A stretch of 39,921 nucleotides of DNA from contig CAMNHN010000003.1 in NCBI GenBank assembly GCA_946539555.1, positions 1 to 39,921 on the forward strand. Reading direction: 5' to 3'. This document shows, piece after piece, positions 1 through 12,321 of the stretch (position 1 is its first letter; each line of letters opens with the position of its first letter). Below the pieces are notes generated by a model. That model was not told where the DNA came from. It ran no database searches and saw only the letters and a program-made list of their open reading frames with translations. The translations under genes and the position numbers were made by a program. Origin of the DNA: an uncultured Mollicutes bacterium (GTDB lineage: Bacteria; Bacillota_I; Bacilli_A; RFN20; CAG-826).

Positions 1-2535
1 AAAGAATTTGTTTCAAATATCATTGGAACAGATTTAAATTTAGATGTTTCAAGAGTTACAATCTCTGATATCATCGCAATTTTCAGCTATTTCATGAATT
101 TAATGGATGGTTTTGGATCAGTTGATGATATCGATCACTTATCAAATAGACGTATTAGATGTGTTGGTGAACTTATTCAAACTCAATTTAGAATTGGTTT
201 AACTAAGATGGCTAAAAACATCACCCAAAAAATGTCTATTACAACAGGTGAAACAAAAGAACTCACTCCTAAATCCTTAATAAATATAAAACCTTTATCA
301 AGTGAAATTAGAGAATTCTTTGCTAGCTCACAACTTTCTCAATTCATGGATCAAACTAACCCTCTTGCAGAACTTGCTAACAAGAGAAGAATTTCTGCTT
401 TAGGTCCTGGTGGATTAACCCGTGATAGAGCATCAATGGAAGTTCGTGACGTTCACTTTACTCACTACGGACGTATTTGTCCTATTGAAACACCTGAAGG
501 TCAAAACATTGGTTTAATTAATAATCTTGCTACATATGCAAAGATTGATAAATATGGATTTATTGAAACTCCATATAGAGTTGTTGATAAAGCAACTGGT
601 GAAATCACAGAAAAAACAGTTTATTTATCAGCAGAAGAAGAAAACAATCACGTTATTGCTCAAGCAACTCGTGATGATATTAAAGATGGAAAACTTGTTG
701 GCGACAAGGTTGTTGCTAGATTCAATGGTGAAAACATTTTAGCTGATGCAAAAGATGTTGATTATATCGATGAATCCCCAATGCAAATTGTTTCTGTTGC
801 TGCAGCATGTATTCCATTCCTTGAAAATGATGATAACACTCGTGCTTTGATGGGTGCTAACATGCAACGTCAAGCTTTACCACTTTTAAGACCACACGCA
901 CCATTTGTTGGTACAGGTCTTGAACATAGAATCGCATTCGATTGTGGATTAGCGGTAATTTCAGCTGAAGAAGGTGTTGTTACTTACACCGACTCACAAG
1001 TTATTAAAGTCCAAGAAAAAGAAGGCTTAAGAACATATAAGCTTCAAAAATTTGAAAGAAGTAACAATGGTACTTGTATCAATCAAAGTTCAATTGTTAA
1101 AGTTGGTCAAAAGATTAAGAAAGGTCAACTTATCGCTGATGGTCCATCAATGGATAATGGTGATTTAGCTCTTGGTCAAAACGTTGTCGTTGCCTTTATG
1201 ACTTGGGAAGGTCTCAACTATGAAGACGCTGTCATTATGTCAGAAAGACTCGTCAAAGAAGACGTTTATACAACAATTCATATCGAAAGTTATGAAATTG
1301 AATGTAGAAGAACTAAAAACGGTGATGAATCCATCACTCCAGATGTCCCTAACATCTCACTTGAAGCAAAAGCTCACCTCGATTTAGATGGTGTTGTCTA
1401 TCCAGGAACAGATGTTAAAGAAGGCGATATCTTAGTTGGTAAAGTTACACCAAAAGGTGTTTCTGAACCATCTCCAGATCAAAAATTATTAGATGCTATC
1501 TTTGGTGATAAATCAAAAGATGGTAAAGATACATCACTCCGTGTCCCTCACGGTGGTGCAGGAACAGTATTAGATGTCAAAGTTTTCACAAGAGAAAATG
1601 GTGATGAACTTGCTCCAGATGTCTATAAAAAGGTTAGAGTTTATGTCGTCCAAAAGAGAAAGATCTCTGAAGGTGATAAGATGTCAGGAAGACATGGTAA
1701 CAAGGGTGTTATTTCACGTATTGTTCCAGTTGAAGATATGCCATTCTTACCAGATGGTACCCCAGTTGATATCTTACTTAACCCACAAGGTGTCCCTTCA
1801 CGTATGAACATTGGACAAATTCTTGAAGTCCACTTAGGTATGGCATGTAAGACACTTGGTGGATTAAAGATTGCTACACCAGTTTTTGATGGAATCTCAA
1901 ACGATGAAATCACAGAACTCATGAAGGAAGCAAAAATGCCAAGTGATGGTAAATACACGCTTTATGATGGAAGAACCGGTGAAAAATTCGACGATAGAAT
2001 CAATGTTGGTGTCATGTACATGATTAAACTTGTCCACATGGTCGATGATAAACTTCACGCAAGAGCAACTGGACCATACTCAATGGTTACACAACAACCA
2101 CTTGGAGGTAAAGCTCAAAACGGTGGTCAAAGATTTGGTGAAATGGAAGTTTGGGCACTTGAAGCTTATGGTGCAGCAAACATTCTCCAAGAAATGATTA
2201 CTATTAAATCAGATGATAGAGTCGGTCGTAGAAAGACTTATGAATCTATTATTAAGGGTCACGCACTTCCAAAACCATCAATTCCAGAAGCATTCAAAGT
2301 TTTAACAAAAGAACTTATGGGCTTAGGAATGAATGTTGAGTTATTTGGTAAAGATGGAAAGATTATTGATATGGATGATCTTGCACGTAAGACTCAACAA
2401 GAAGAACAACGTTCAATGAGATCACTTAGAAATATTGGTACAGATGGATCTTCATCTTCAAGACATATAGACGATTTTGGTGATTATAGCGAAGAAAGTG
2501 CTACATCAGAAATTGTCAGTGATATTCTTAACTAG
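1..2535 (+). CDS. rpoB: DNA-directed RNA polymerase subunit beta (5' truncated by window edge)
   Basis: Frame 1 is open from base 1 ([62 protein letters not shown]...), joining the listed 813-aa ORF; RpoB motifs [75 protein letters not shown]. Confidence 0.98.
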   Translation, partial: KEFVSNIIGTDLNLDVSRVTISDIIAIFSYFMNLMDGFGSVDDIDHLSNRRIRCVGELIQTQFRIGLTKMAKNITQKMSITTGETKELTPKSLINIKPLSSEIREFFASSQLSQFMDQTNPLAELANKRRISALGPGGLTRDRASMEVRDVHFTHYGRICPIETPEGQNIGLINNLATYAKIDKYGFIETPYRVVDKATGEITEKTVYLSAEEENNHVIAQATRDDIKDGKLVGDKVVARFNGENILADAKDVDYIDESPMQIVSVAAACIPFLENDDNTRALMGANMQRQALPLLRPHAPFVGTGLEHRIAFDCGLAVISAEEGVVTYTDSQVIKVQEKEGLRTYKLQKFERSNNGTCINQSSIVKVGQKIKKGQLIADGPSMDNGDLALGQNVVVAFMTWEGLNYEDAVIMSERLVKEDVYTTIHIESYEIECRRTKNGDESITPDVPNISLEAKAHLDLDGVVYPGTDVKEGDILVGKVTPKGVSEPSPDQKLLDAIFGDKSKDGKDTSLRVPHGGAGTVLDVKVFTRENGDELAPDVYKKVRVYVVQKRKISEGDKMSGRHGNKGVISRIVPVEDMPFLPDGTPVDILLNPQGVPSRMNIGQILEVHLGMACKTLGGLKIATPVFDGISNDEITELMKEAKMPSDGKYTLYDGRTGEKFDDRINVGVMYMIKLVHMVDDKLHARATGPYSMVTQQPLGGKAQNGGQRFGEMEVWALEAYGAANILQEMITIKSDDRVGRRKTYESIIKGHALPKPSIPEAFKVLTKELMGLGMNVELFGKDGKIIDMDDLARKTQQEEQRSMRSLRNIGTDGSSSSRHIDDFGDYSEESATSEIVSDILN

Positions 2536-2547
2536 GAGGTATGCGAT

Positions 2548-5500
2548 ATGTTTGATGTAGAAAAATTAGGCAGCATTAAAGTTGGATTAGCATCCCCTGC
2601 AAAAATTAGAGCATGGTCTCATGGTGAAGTTACAAAACCTGAAACCATCAACTACAGAAGCCAAAAACCAGAAATGGATGGTTTATTCTGTGAAAAAATC
2701 TTTGGACCTTCTAAAGATTTTGAATGTCATTGTGGAAAATATAAAAAAGCAAGATTTGCCGGTGTAGTTTGTGAAAAATGTGGCGTTGAAGTCATCACAA
2801 AAGAAGTTAGACGTGAAAGAATGGGTCACATTGAACTTGCTTCACCATGTTCACACATTTGGTACCTCAAAGGTATCCCATCAAGAATGGGTTTAGTCCT
2901 TGATGTATCTCCAAAACAACTTGAAGAAGTTATCTATTTCTCAGCACATATTTGTTTAAATCCAGGTACATGTAAGAGTTTATATTACAAACAATTCTTA
3001 GATGATAGAATCGGAAGAGAAACATTTATTGCTGCAATTAGAGAAATTCAAGCAGGACTTGAAACATCTTCATTTGAATATCAAAAAGCCAACGATTTAC
3101 TTGAAAAACTCGGCAATCCTAACGAAATTTTCAATTTCTTCACATGTGCATCATTTATTTCTCAATTCACAGGTGCTGAATTTGGAGAAGGTGCTGAAGC
3201 AATTAAACGTTTACTTCAAGAAATCAAAATTAACGACTACAAAGTAACTGATCCAGTAACCGGAGAAGAAAAAGTCGTTGAAGGTGAATTCAATAAGGTT
3301 CAAAGAGAAATCAAGTCAGCTAGTGGTCAAAAACTTCAAAAATTAATTAAGAGACTTGAAGTTTTAGATGCATTTAGAAAATCAAACAACCTTCCTGAAT
3401 GGATGGTTCTTGATGTAATTCCAGTCATTCCACCAGATTTAAGACCTATGTTACAACTTGATGGTGGAAGATTTGCAACATCTGATTTAAATGATTTATA
3501 TAGAAGAATCATTATGCGTAACAATCGTTTAAAGAAATTAATCGATATGAACGCACCATACGTTATTCTCATGAATGAAAAACGTATGTTACAAGAAGCA
3601 GTTGATGCTTTAATTGATAATGGTAGAAGAAATGGTAAACCAGTCACTGGTCCTAATGGTAGACCTTTAAAATCACTCTCAGGTGCTTTAAAAGGTAAAC
3701 AAGGTAGATTCAGACAAAACTTACTCGGTAAGAGAGTCGACTACTCAGGACGTTCAGTTATCGCTATTGGTCCATCCCTCAAGATGTATCAATGTGGACT
3801 TCCACGTGAAATGGCTATTAACTTACTTAGACCATTTATCGCTGCAATTTTAATTAAAACAGGTAAATGTCAATTACATAGACAAGCAGACAAGAAAATC
3901 GATGCAAAAGATAGCGATGTCTACGATGTTGTTGAAAAGATTATTTCTGAACACCCAGTTTTATTAAACCGTGCTCCAACACTTCATAGACTTGGTATCC
4001 AAGCATTCCAACCAATTCTTGTTGAAGGACGTGCTATTAGACTTCACCCATTAGTCTGTACTGGATTTAACGCAGACTTTGATGGTGACCAAATGGCAGT
4101 TCACGTCCCAATTTCAAAAGCTGCTCAAGAAGAAGCTTTGGATTTAATGCTTGCAAGTAACAACATTCTTGCTCCAAAAGATGGAAAACCAATCGTTACT
4201 CCATCTCAAGATATCTTAATTGGTAACTATTATCTTACAACTGAAGCTGATAAAGCAGATTTCTTAAGAAGAGCTGAAAAATATGAAAAAGTAGGCGACA
4301 CTGAAAGAGCTGAGCAATATCGTAAATATGCTGAAATGGAAGGTAAAGTCTTCAAAGATATTAATGAATGTTATAAATGTTATGAAATGGGCTTAATCCA
4401 TTTACATAATAGAATTGCAATTCCAGGCAATCAAATGAAGAGAACATCATTTGATGAAGAAATGAATAACAGTTATTTAATCACAACTGTTGGTAAAGTA
4501 ATTTTCAACTTTGCTCTTCCTACAGACTTCCCATATATTAACGATGGTAGTGCTGCAAATACAGTTATGAATAAGAGAGAATTTTTTGTACCAAAAGGAA
4601 CAAATATTCCTGAATACATTGCTTCTCTTCCATTAAAAGCTCCAATTGGTAAAAAGCAAATTAATGCAATTATTTCTGAAGTTTACCAAAAATATGGAAC
4701 TCAAAAGACAAGTGCTGTCCTTGATAAGATTAAAGACCAAGGTTATCACTATTCAACAGTTTCAGGTTTAACCGTTGCTATCTCTGATATTTATGTCATT
4801 AGTGGTAAAGATAAACTTGTTAAAGAAGGTGATGCAAAGGTTGAAAAGATTCAAAAACTTTACGAAAGAGGTTTCTTAACTGATCAAGAAAGACACGCAA
4901 AAGTTGTTGATGTCTGGAACGATATCAATAAAGTCGTTGGTGATAAGGTTGAATCAACTTTAAAAGAAGATAACCACAATCCACTTTATATCATGTGGAA
5001 CTCTGGTGCTCGTGGAAGTAGATCTAACTTCGCACAACTTATGGGTATGAGAGGCTTGATGGCATCTACTTCAGGTGAAACAATCGAATTACCAGTTAAA
5101 TCTTGTTTCCGTCAAGGTCTTAACGTTTCAGAATTCTTTACAGGAACTCACGGTGCCCGTAAAGGTGGTGCAGATACTGCTCTTAAAACAGCAGACTCAG
5201 GTTATTTAACAAGAAGACTTGTTGATGTTTCTCAAGACGTTATCGTTAGAGAAGAAGATTGTCACTCAGACCATGGTTCATTTGTTTCAGATATTATCAA
5301 CACTGCAGAAAATTCAGTTATCGTCACTTTAGAAGAAAGACTTGTTGGACGTTATGCATGTCACGATATTATTCACCCAGAAACAGGTGAAGTCATTGTT
5401 AAAGGCAACACTTTAATTGATGAAGTCGCTGCTGAAGCAGTTGTAAATGCTGGTATTACAAAGGTTGAAATTAGATCACTCTTTGGTTGCCAAACAAAAG

Positions 5501-6528
5501 ATGGTGTCTGTCAACATTGTTATGGTAGAAACTTAGCAACAGGTAAACCAGTTGAAATTGGTGAAGCAGTTGGTATTATGGCTGCTCAATCAATTGGTGA
5601 ACCAGGTACCCAATTAACCATGAGAACATTCCACTCTGGTGGTGTTGCTACTTCAGAAGATATTACTCAAGGTCTTCCAAGAGTCCAAGAATTATTTGAA
5701 AGTAGAAATCCAAAAGGTGAAGCTCTAATTTCTGAAATCACAGGTAAAGTTACTAAGATTGAAGACCACAATGGTACATATCAAGTAACTGTCTCAAATG
5801 ATCTTGAAGAAGTAGTTTATACAACTAACTTTGGCGCAAGATTAAGAGTTAAATTAAATGACACCGTCAAAAACGGTGGAAAGATTACCGAAGGTGCTAT
5901 TTCACCTAAGAAACTTCTTGAATGTGCTGATGTTGGAGCAGTTCAACGTTACATTGTTAAAGAAGTTCAAAAAGTCTATAGATCACAAGGTATTGCTATC
6001 TCTGATAAGCATATTGAAGTTATCGTTAGACAAATGTTAAGAAAAGTTGTCATCATCGATGGTGGTGATACAGAAATGATTCCTGGAACAAGAGTTTCCG
6101 TTGTTGAATTCACAAGACTCAACAAAGAAGCTTTACTCCAAGGCAAGAGACCAGCTGTTGCTAGACCACTCGTCTTAGGTATTACAAAAGCTGCTCTTGA
6201 AACTGAATCATTCTTATCAGCTGCCTCATTCCAAGAAACAACACGTGTTTTAACAGATGCTGCTATCAAAGGCAAAATTGATACTTTACACGGCTTAAAA
6301 GAAAACGTCATCACTGGTAAATTAATTCCAGCTGGTAGAGGTTTACTTGATAAAGCAGAAGCAAAGAAACTTGTTGATGACTTTACAGTCTCAGGAAGAA
6401 TGAGAGAAGTTAAACAACAATACATTGGAATTCATGATAGTGATTATGAAGAACAAGAATCAATCGATACAAGTCTTGAAACTTTAGAATCACTTGCAAC
6501 TGAAGATACTTCAACATTCTCAAACTAA
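2548..6528 (+). CDS. rpoC: DNA-directed RNA polymerase subunit beta'
   Basis: N-terminal zinc finger [23 protein letters not shown], catalytic [14 protein letters not shown], second Cys cluster [16 protein letters not shown] aggagg upstream; directly follows rpoB. Confidence 0.98.
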   Translation: MFDVEKLGSIKVGLASPAKIRAWSHGEVTKPETINYRSQKPEMDGLFCEKIFGPSKDFECHCGKYKKARFAGVVCEKCGVEVITKEVRRERMGHIELASPCSHIWYLKGIPSRMGLVLDVSPKQLEEVIYFSAHICLNPGTCKSLYYKQFLDDRIGRETFIAAIREIQAGLETSSFEYQKANDLLEKLGNPNEIFNFFTCASFISQFTGAEFGEGAEAIKRLLQEIKINDYKVTDPVTGEEKVVEGEFNKVQREIKSASGQKLQKLIKRLEVLDAFRKSNNLPEWMVLDVIPVIPPDLRPMLQLDGGRFATSDLNDLYRRIIMRNNRLKKLIDMNAPYVILMNEKRMLQEAVDALIDNGRRNGKPVTGPNGRPLKSLSGALKGKQGRFRQNLLGKRVDYSGRSVIAIGPSLKMYQCGLPREMAINLLRPFIAAILIKTGKCQLHRQADKKIDAKDSDVYDVVEKIISEHPVLLNRAPTLHRLGIQAFQPILVEGRAIRLHPLVCTGFNADFDGDQMAVHVPISKAAQEEALDLMLASNNILAPKDGKPIVTPSQDILIGNYYLTTEADKADFLRRAEKYEKVGDTERAEQYRKYAEMEGKVFKDINECYKCYEMGLIHLHNRIAIPGNQMKRTSFDEEMNNSYLITTVGKVIFNFALPTDFPYINDGSAANTVMNKREFFVPKGTNIPEYIASLPLKAPIGKKQINAIISEVYQKYGTQKTSAVLDKIKDQGYHYSTVSGLTVAISDIYVISGKDKLVKEGDAKVEKIQKLYERGFLTDQERHAKVVDVWNDINKVVGDKVESTLKEDNHNPLYIMWNSGARGSRSNFAQLMGMRGLMASTSGETIELPVKSCFRQGLNVSEFFTGTHGARKGGADTALKTADSGYLTRRLVDVSQDVIVREEDCHSDHGSFVSDIINTAENSVIVTLEERLVGRYACHDIIHPETGEVIVKGNTLIDEVAAEAVVNAGITKVEIRSLFGCQTKDGVCQHCYGRNLATGKPVEIGEAVGIMAAQSIGEPGTQLTMRTFHSGGVATSEDITQGLPRVQELFESRNPKGEALISEITGKVTKIEDHNGTYQVTVSNDLEEVVYTTNFGARLRVKLNDTVKNGGKITEGAISPKKLLECADVGAVQRYIVKEVQKVYRSQGIAISDKHIEVIVRQMLRKVVIIDGGDTEMIPGTRVSVVEFTRLNKEALLQGKRPAVARPLVLGITKAALETESFLSAASFQETTRVLTDAAIKGKIDTLHGLKENVITGKLIPAGRGLLDKAEAKKLVDDFTVSGRMREVKQQYIGIHDSDYEEQESIDTSLETLESLATEDTSTFSN

Positions 6529-6553
6529 TTAGAAAATTCTAATTAAATAAATT

Positions 6554-6577
6554 GGCTTGGTAAATCCAAGCCTTTTT
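6554..6577 (+). terminator. Rho-independent terminator after rpoC
   Basis: GGCTTGG-taaat-CCAAGCC followed by TTTTT. Confidence 0.8.
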
Positions 6578-6710
6578 AATATAGATTTGAAATATTTTCT
6601 TAAAAACCCTGCAAATCTAAACTATTTTTTATAGTAAAAATTTAATTGTATGCAATTGATTTTTGATATTAATATAGATTGAAGATAAAATTTAATCTAT
6701 AATCTTATAG

Positions 6711-7910
6711 ATGGAATCAATTAAAGACATTTTTATAATTGGAAACGGACCAAGTTCATCTCATACAATTGGTCCTTCTTTAGCAGTAGATAAAATCTTA
6801 AATGATTATAAAAATATTAAAAAAATAAATGTAACGCTATATAATTCTTTAGCTTTAACTGGTAAAGGACATTTAACCGATAAAATAATAAAAGAAAAAT
6901 TAAAAGATTTTGATGTGGAAATAAATTATGATATCGATTCACCAACACCTCACCCAAATACATTAGATTTTGATATCGTTTTAGCTGATGAATCTAAAGT
7001 TCATAGAAGATTTTTTTCAATTGGAGGAGGAACAGTTGTAGAAAAACTATGTTCGCACTCTAAAAAGAATCATATATATAAAGAAGATAAGCTTGAAGAT
7101 ATTTTAAAATTCTGTGAAGAAAAGAATTTTTCTTTATATGAATATGTTTTAGATCATGAAGATAAAGACATTTTAAATTACATTAAAAATGTTTTAAAAG
7201 TAATGGATGATTGTGTTTCTAGAGGTTTAAAAAAAGATGGACTATTACCTGGAAAATTAAAGGTAGAACGTAAAGCAAAATATTTACTTGAAAACTCTAA
7301 ATCAACAATTAGAATCGGAACAAAAAACGATCAAATTGTAATGGCTTATGCTTATGCTGCTTCAGAAGAAAATGCAAGTGGAGGAATAGTTGCTACAGCA
7401 CCAACTTGTGGAAGTTCAGGTGTTATTCCTGGATGCATTGAATATTTGAGATTAAATAATATTAAAGAAGAAAAGATATTAGAAGGTCTTTTAGTTGCTG
7501 GATTAATTGGAAAATTAATTAAAACTAATGCCACTGTTAGTGGTGCAGTAGGAGGATGCCAAGCTGAAATTGGAAGTGCTGCTTCAATGGGAGCTGCTTT
7601 AATAATGCATGCTTTAGGATATGATAATGAAAAAATTGCACAAGCTTCTGAAATTGCTTTAGAACATTCTTTAGGTTTAACTTGTGATCCAATTGAAGGA
7701 TATGTTCAAATTCCTTGTATTGAGCGTAATGCAATATTCGCTTTAAAGGCGATAAATTCATGTAGTCTTGCTGCGGTCATAAATTATGAAACTTCAAAGA
7801 TTAATTTTGATGATATCGTTCAAACGATGTTTGAAACAGGGAAAGACCTTAAAAAAGGTTATAAAGAAACTAGCAAAAAAGGTATGTCAAAGATTAAAAT
7901 TGAATGCTAG
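6711..7910 (+). CDS. L-serine dehydratase (L-serine ammonia-lyase, iron-sulfur dependent, single-chain)
   Basis: 399 aa; GPSSSHTIGPSLA N-terminal motif and APTCGSSGVIPG ... AVGGCQAEIGSAASMGAA ... EHSLGLTCDPIEGYVQIPCIERNA typical of SdaA-type enzymes. Confidence 0.93.
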   Translation: MESIKDIFIIGNGPSSSHTIGPSLAVDKILNDYKNIKKINVTLYNSLALTGKGHLTDKIIKEKLKDFDVEINYDIDSPTPHPNTLDFDIVLADESKVHRRFFSIGGGTVVEKLCSHSKKNHIYKEDKLEDILKFCEEKNFSLYEYVLDHEDKDILNYIKNVLKVMDDCVSRGLKKDGLLPGKLKVERKAKYLLENSKSTIRIGTKNDQIVMAYAYAASEENASGGIVATAPTCGSSGVIPGCIEYLRLNNIKEEKILEGLLVAGLIGKLIKTNATVSGAVGGCQAEIGSAASMGAALIMHALGYDNEKIAQASEIALEHSLGLTCDPIEGYVQIPCIERNAIFALKAINSCSLAAVINYETSKINFDDIVQTMFETGKDLKKGYKETSKKGMSKIKIEC

Positions 7911-7951
7911 AAATAAATAAGTAAAATTACATATTTAATAATTTTGATAGG

Positions 7952-8371
7952 ATGAATAAGATGGAAAACATTATTTCAAAAGAAAACTTTGTTAAAGATT
8001 TTATAAAAAACTTTGTGCCAACAATTTCAATTAAGCAATTAAAAAAACTAAAATGTTATCCTCCAAATCATGGATATCTATGGAATGTTTGTGGACATAA
8101 TTTAGTCGAAAATTTAAAAGGCGATGATGCAATGACAGCATATGATAATGTTGATAAAACTGGTGCAGTAGAATTCCAATATGATAATGGGTTTATGGGT
8201 GATGATGTTTCAATACCACTTTCCAAAGAAAATGATAGTTCAATAAAGATTAAAAATAATGGATTAATTGAATTTTATGTGATTGGCAAAGATTTTTCTT
8301 GGTGCTATATAGTAACTCACGAACGCGATGGATGTGGGCCATATTTTATAATTAATAAAAACAACAAATAG
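7952..8371 (+). CDS. Hypothetical protein, possibly DUF4275-like
   Basis: 139 aa; C-terminal DFSWCYIVTHERDGCGPYF pattern recalled from DUF4275-type proteins (from memory, unverified); alternative ATG at 7961 with AGGATG upstream. Confidence 0.5.
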   Translation: MNKMENIISKENFVKDFIKNFVPTISIKQLKKLKCYPPNHGYLWNVCGHNLVENLKGDDAMTAYDNVDKTGAVEFQYDNGFMGDDVSIPLSKENDSSIKIKNNGLIEFYVIGKDFSWCYIVTHERDGCGPYFIINKNNK

Positions 8372-8391
8372 CAAATTACTTTCACAAGCAA
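8369..8391 (+). repeat. 23-bp direct repeat copy A
   Basis: TAGCAAATTACTTTCACAAGCAA, beginning at the stop codon of ORF 7952-8371. Confidence 0.85.
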
Positions 8392-8503
8392 GCCATCTAG
8401 TGGTAAAAATGGATTACAGGTACACAGCATATAGAAATTATAGCCTAGAAAGGAGAAGTTATTCAGTCATCAAACTATGTTTAACTGAATAATACGAAAA
8501 ATT

Positions 8504-8890
8504 GTGGTTATTAAAGATAAATTGATAAATGAGTATCCGTTAATTAAAAAAATAGATTGTTCTTTTGAATGCTTTGAAGTTATGAAAAGAAGATATGTTA
8601 TTTTTTATGATGAAAAAATCAATAGAGAAAATATGGAATCTTTATTGGATGTATTTAATGATAATTCAAAAAACAGTTTTACAGAAAGAAAAACATTAAT
8701 TATTGTTGGTCATACGGACGAAAAGTTTAATAAAGAAGATTTGTTGTTTTTCAACGGAGTTGATACATTTGTGGTTTATTATTTATTAAATGACAATAAT
8801 AATGAAATTTACTTTAATGATCAAAGAGTACTCTTGTTCAGTTTGGATTGGAAAAAAATTATTAAAAAATTTAATGAAATATTGAAATAA
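8504..8890 (+). CDS. Hypothetical protein (small, immunity-like size and context)
   Basis: 128 aa ORF with GTG start, no clear SD; flanked by the 23-bp repeat also found after the previous ORF. Confidence 0.5.
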   Translation: MVIKDKLINEYPLIKKIDCSFECFEVMKRRYVIFYDEKINRENMESLLDVFNDNSKNSFTERKTLIIVGHTDEKFNKEDLLFFNGVDTFVVYYLLNDNNNEIYFNDQRVLLFSLDWKKIIKKFNEILK

Positions 8891-8891
8891 T

Positions 8892-8914
8892 TAGCAAATT
8901 GCTTTCACAAGCAA
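8892..8914 (+). repeat. 23-bp direct repeat copy B
   Basis: TAGCAAATTGCTTTCACAAGCAA, one mismatch to copy A, immediately after ORF 8504-8890. Confidence 0.85.
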
Positions 8915-9113
8915 AACTAGGTGGGTTTATCTTCGGGTAGATTTACATTTTCATTTAATCTATATTAACAGATTATTTAATAGAAGGAAGCCGCTAAATA
9001 CCTACATTTTCGGCCGTCATAAAACTACATTTTCTAATTGACGATTACAAAAGGAAAATTTACTTTAGTTTTAACTCACAAACCCGGGTGTGTAAATTTT
9101 TTAAAAATAATGC

Positions 9114-9142
9114 TTGCAAGCCTGTTTACAATAATGTATATT
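9114..9142 (+). promoter_or_regulatory. Probable sigma-70/A-type promoter of the rpsL-rpsG-fusA operon
   Basis: TTGCAA - 17 nt - TATATT upstream of rpsL. Confidence 0.65.
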
Positions 9143-9222
9143 ATTGAAGCGACTGAAAAGTTTTATTTTTTAGTAAGTAGTATGATACACCAGGAAATGT
9201 GTGTATAAAAGGAGAGAAAAGA

Positions 9223-9645
9223 ATGCCAACTATTAATCAATTAGTTAGACAAGGTAGAACAAAACCTACATTCAAGTCAAAATCACCTGCATTATTAAAA
9301 AGATTCGATTCTTTAAATAAGAAAGAAAGAAATCAAAATAGTGCACAAAAAAGAGGTGTTTGTACCCGTGTCGGCACAATGACACCTAAAAAACCTAACT
9401 CAGCTTTAAGAAAATACGCAAGAGTTAAGCTCTCTAACGGATATGAAGTTACAGCATATATCGGAGGAGAAGGACACAATTTACAAGAACACTCAACAGT
9501 CATGATTCGTGGCGGTAGAGTTAAGGACCTTCCAGGTGTTAGATACCATATTATTAGAGGAACACTTGACTGCGCAGGTATTGAATCACGTAGACAAGGT
9601 AGATCACTTTATGGTACTAAGAAACCAAAAGGTAATGAAGAATAA
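9223..9645 (+). CDS. rpsL: 30S ribosomal protein S12
   Basis: [24 protein letters not shown]...[70 protein letters not shown] at 9223 preceded by SD aaggagag (ORF-track start 9199 is upstream extension). Confidence 0.97.
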   Translation: MPTINQLVRQGRTKPTFKSKSPALLKRFDSLNKKERNQNSAQKRGVCTRVGTMTPKKPNSALRKYARVKLSNGYEVTAYIGGEGHNLQEHSTVMIRGGRVKDLPGVRYHIIRGTLDCAGIESRRQGRSLYGTKKPKGNEE

Positions 9646-9659
9646 GGAGGAGACGGACT

Positions 9660-10130
9660 ATGCCAAGAAAAGGAAGTGTAGCTAAAAGAGATGTCTTACC
9701 AGATCCAATTTATAATTCAAAATTAGTCACAAGATTAATTAACAAAATTATGCTTGATGGTAAAAAAGGCACAGCTCAAAACATTTTATATGGTGCTTTC
9801 AACAAGATTGAAGCTAAAACAGGAAAACCAGCAATGGACGTTTTCGCCACAGCTATCAACAACATCATGCCAGAAGTCGAATTAAAGACAAAAAGAATTG
9901 GTGCTGCAAACTATCAAGTTCCTACTGAAGTTTCACCAGAAAGAAAAGTCACTTTAGGTTTAAGATGGTTAGTTAACTATTCAAGACTTAGAAAAGAAAA
10001 ATCAATGGAAGATAAACTCTGTAACGAAATCATTGATGCTGCTAATGGAACAGGTGCTTCCGTTAAGAAGAGAGAAGACGTTCATAAGATGGCCGAAGCT
10101 AATAAAGCTTATGCCCATTATAAATGGTAA
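9660..10130 (+). CDS. rpsG: 30S ribosomal protein S7
   Basis: [47 protein letters not shown]...; SD aaggagg. Confidence 0.97.
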   Translation: MPRKGSVAKRDVLPDPIYNSKLVTRLINKIMLDGKKGTAQNILYGAFNKIEAKTGKPAMDVFATAINNIMPEVELKTKRIGAANYQVPTEVSPERKVTLGLRWLVNYSRLRKEKSMEDKLCNEIIDAANGTGASVKKREDVHKMAEANKAYAHYKW

Positions 10131-10144
10131 TTTAGGTCGAATTT

Positions 10145-12214
10145 ATGGCTAGAGAGTACGACTTACAACATACCAGAAATATCGGTATCATGGCTCACAT
10201 TGATGCTGGTAAAACAACATGTACAGAACGTATCTTATATTTCACACATAAGATTCATAAAATTGGTGAAACACACGAAGGTGCTGCCACCATGGACTGG
10301 ATGGTTCAAGAACAAGAAAGAGGTATCACAATTACTAGTGCTGCCACAACTTGTTTCTGGAAAGAACATAGATTAAACATTATCGACACTCCAGGGCACG
10401 TAGACTTTACAGTTGAAGTTGAACGTTCACTTAGAGTTCTTGATGGTGCTGTCACAGTTCTTGATGGAAAAAACGGTGTTGAACCACAAACAGAAACAGT
10501 TTGGAGACAAGGTACAAAATATGGAGTTCCTAGAATTGTCTTTGTTAATAAACTTGATGCAATTGGTGCTGATTTCGAAATGAGTTGGAAATCAATTCAT
10601 GAAAAATTAGGTGCTAATGCAAAACCAGTTCAAATTCCAATCGGTATATCAAGTGAACTTAAAGGTGTCATTGATATCATTAAAAGAGAAGCTTGGGATT
10701 TCACTGATGCAAATAACCCAAAATTAATTCCAATGCCAGAAGAATATGCTGATAAAGTAGAACTTCTTAGAATGGAATTAATCGAAGATTTAGCAGGATT
10801 TGATGATGATTTCATGATGAAAGTTTTAGATGGAGAAGATCCAACTGTTGAAGAAATTAAAGCAGTCATCAGAAAAGCCACAATTAGCGGTGAATTCCAC
10901 CCAGTATTCTGTGGTTCAGCTTATAAAAACAAAGGTATTCAATTGTTACTTGATGGTATTATTGATTACCTCCCATCACCACTTGATATTTCTCCAGCAA
11001 AAGGAAATAAAGAAAATGGTGAAGAATATTCATGTGTTCCAGCAGACAATCAACCAATGGTTGGTTTAGCATTCAAAATTGCTACTGATCCATATGTTGG
11101 TCGTTTAGCTTATGTTCGTGTTTATTCAGGTATCCTTAAATCAGGAAGCTATGTTGAAAACACAAACAAAGGAATCAAAGAAAGAATTGGTCGTTTAGTT
11201 TTAATGCATTCAAATCACAGAGAAGAAGTCGAAGCACTTCATGCTGGTGAAATCGGTGCAATTATTGGTCTTAAAAATACCACAACAGGTGAGACACTCT
11301 GTCAAGAAGGTCTTGGAGTCATCTTAGAGAAGATGGAATTCCCAGAACCAGTTATTGAAGAAGCTGTCGAACCAAAAACAAAAGGCGATCAAGAAAAAAT
11401 GAGTATTGCTTTAGCTAAACTTGCTGAAGAAGACCCAACATTTAAAGTTCATACGTCAGAAGATAGTGGTCAAACAATTATCGCTGGTGTTGGTGAATTA
11501 CACCTTGATATTATCGTTGATAGATTAAGAAGAGAATTCAATGTCCAAGTCAACGTTGGTAAACCACAAGTCGGATATAGAGAAACAATTAGATGTGAAG
11601 GCGATTGTGAAGGCAAATATATCAGACAATCCGGTGGTAGAGGTCAATATGGTCACGTCATTATTGATTTTGAACCAAATCCAGGCAAAGGTTTTGAATT
11701 CGTAAATGCTGTTGTTGGTGGTACAGTTCCAAAAGAATATATTAAACCAACTCAAGATGGTCTTGTCGATGCTCTTCAAAGAGGTTTAATCGCTGGTTAT
11801 CCAGTTATTGACATCAAAGCTACATTACATGATGGTTCTTACCATGATGTTGATAGTAGTGAAGCAGCCTATAAAATCGCAGCAAGTATGGCTTTAAAAG
11901 AAGCTGCTAAAAAATGTGATCCTGTCATCTTAGAACCAATCATGAAGATTGAAGTTACAGTCCCAGAACAATATTATGGTGATGTAATTGGTGATATCTC
12001 TAGACGTAGAGGTAATATGACCGGAGAAAGCCAAAGAGGAAATGCTAAAATCGTTGAAGCCGAAGTTCCACTTTCAGAAATGTTTGGTTACGTTACAGAT
12101 TTAAGATCATTTACTCAAGGTAGAGGAAGCTACTCAATGTCATTTGATCATTTCGGTGAATGTCCAAGATTCATTCAAGACGAAATCATCAAAAAAGTTG
12201 GTGGCGCCAAGTAA
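10145..12214 (+). CDS. fusA: Elongation factor G
   Basis: [61 protein letters not shown]; 689 aa; between rpsG and tuf. Confidence 0.98.
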   Translation: MAREYDLQHTRNIGIMAHIDAGKTTCTERILYFTHKIHKIGETHEGAATMDWMVQEQERGITITSAATTCFWKEHRLNIIDTPGHVDFTVEVERSLRVLDGAVTVLDGKNGVEPQTETVWRQGTKYGVPRIVFVNKLDAIGADFEMSWKSIHEKLGANAKPVQIPIGISSELKGVIDIIKREAWDFTDANNPKLIPMPEEYADKVELLRMELIEDLAGFDDDFMMKVLDGEDPTVEEIKAVIRKATISGEFHPVFCGSAYKNKGIQLLLDGIIDYLPSPLDISPAKGNKENGEEYSCVPADNQPMVGLAFKIATDPYVGRLAYVRVYSGILKSGSYVENTNKGIKERIGRLVLMHSNHREEVEALHAGEIGAIIGLKNTTTGETLCQEGLGVILEKMEFPEPVIEEAVEPKTKGDQEKMSIALAKLAEEDPTFKVHTSEDSGQTIIAGVGELHLDIIVDRLRREFNVQVNVGKPQVGYRETIRCEGDCEGKYIRQSGGRGQYGHVIIDFEPNPGKGFEFVNAVVGGTVPKEYIKPTQDGLVDALQRGLIAGYPVIDIKATLHDGSYHDVDSSEAAYKIAASMALKEAAKKCDPVILEPIMKIEVTVPEQYYGDVIGDISRRRGNMTGESQRGNAKIVEAEVPLSEMFGYVTDLRSFTQGRGSYSMSFDHFGECPRFIQDEIIKKVGGAK

Positions 12215-12321
12215 AAATTAATTCAATATATATCTTTAGATATTTATTGATTAACTAAAGAAAATTTAATAAAATATTTTCATTGCAAAGCTATTTAATA
12301 ATTAGGAGGAAAAATTACTTT

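Noticed and set aside
527-742. Same-strand overlapping ORFs inside rpoB/rpoC/fusA (527-742, 1574-1807, 3002-3247, 5858-6040, 10830-11069)
   Set aside because: Out-of-frame readings within authentic genes; composition reflects codon bias, not real proteins.
1641-1958. Antisense ORFs inside rpoB/rpoC/fusA/tuf (e.g. 1641-1958, 3336-3647, 5976-6425, 10630-10881, 12612-12833)
   Set aside because: Shadow ORFs opposite strongly conserved genes; low-complexity translations, no SD, no recognisable domains.
7952-8371. Confident assignment of this ORF as an immunity protein
   Set aside because: Only context and a remembered C-terminal pattern support it; left as hypothetical.
12215-12321. AT-rich stretch between fusA and tuf as a riboswitch
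   Set aside because: Only a weak inverted repeat around atatctttagatat; no recognisable aptamer features.
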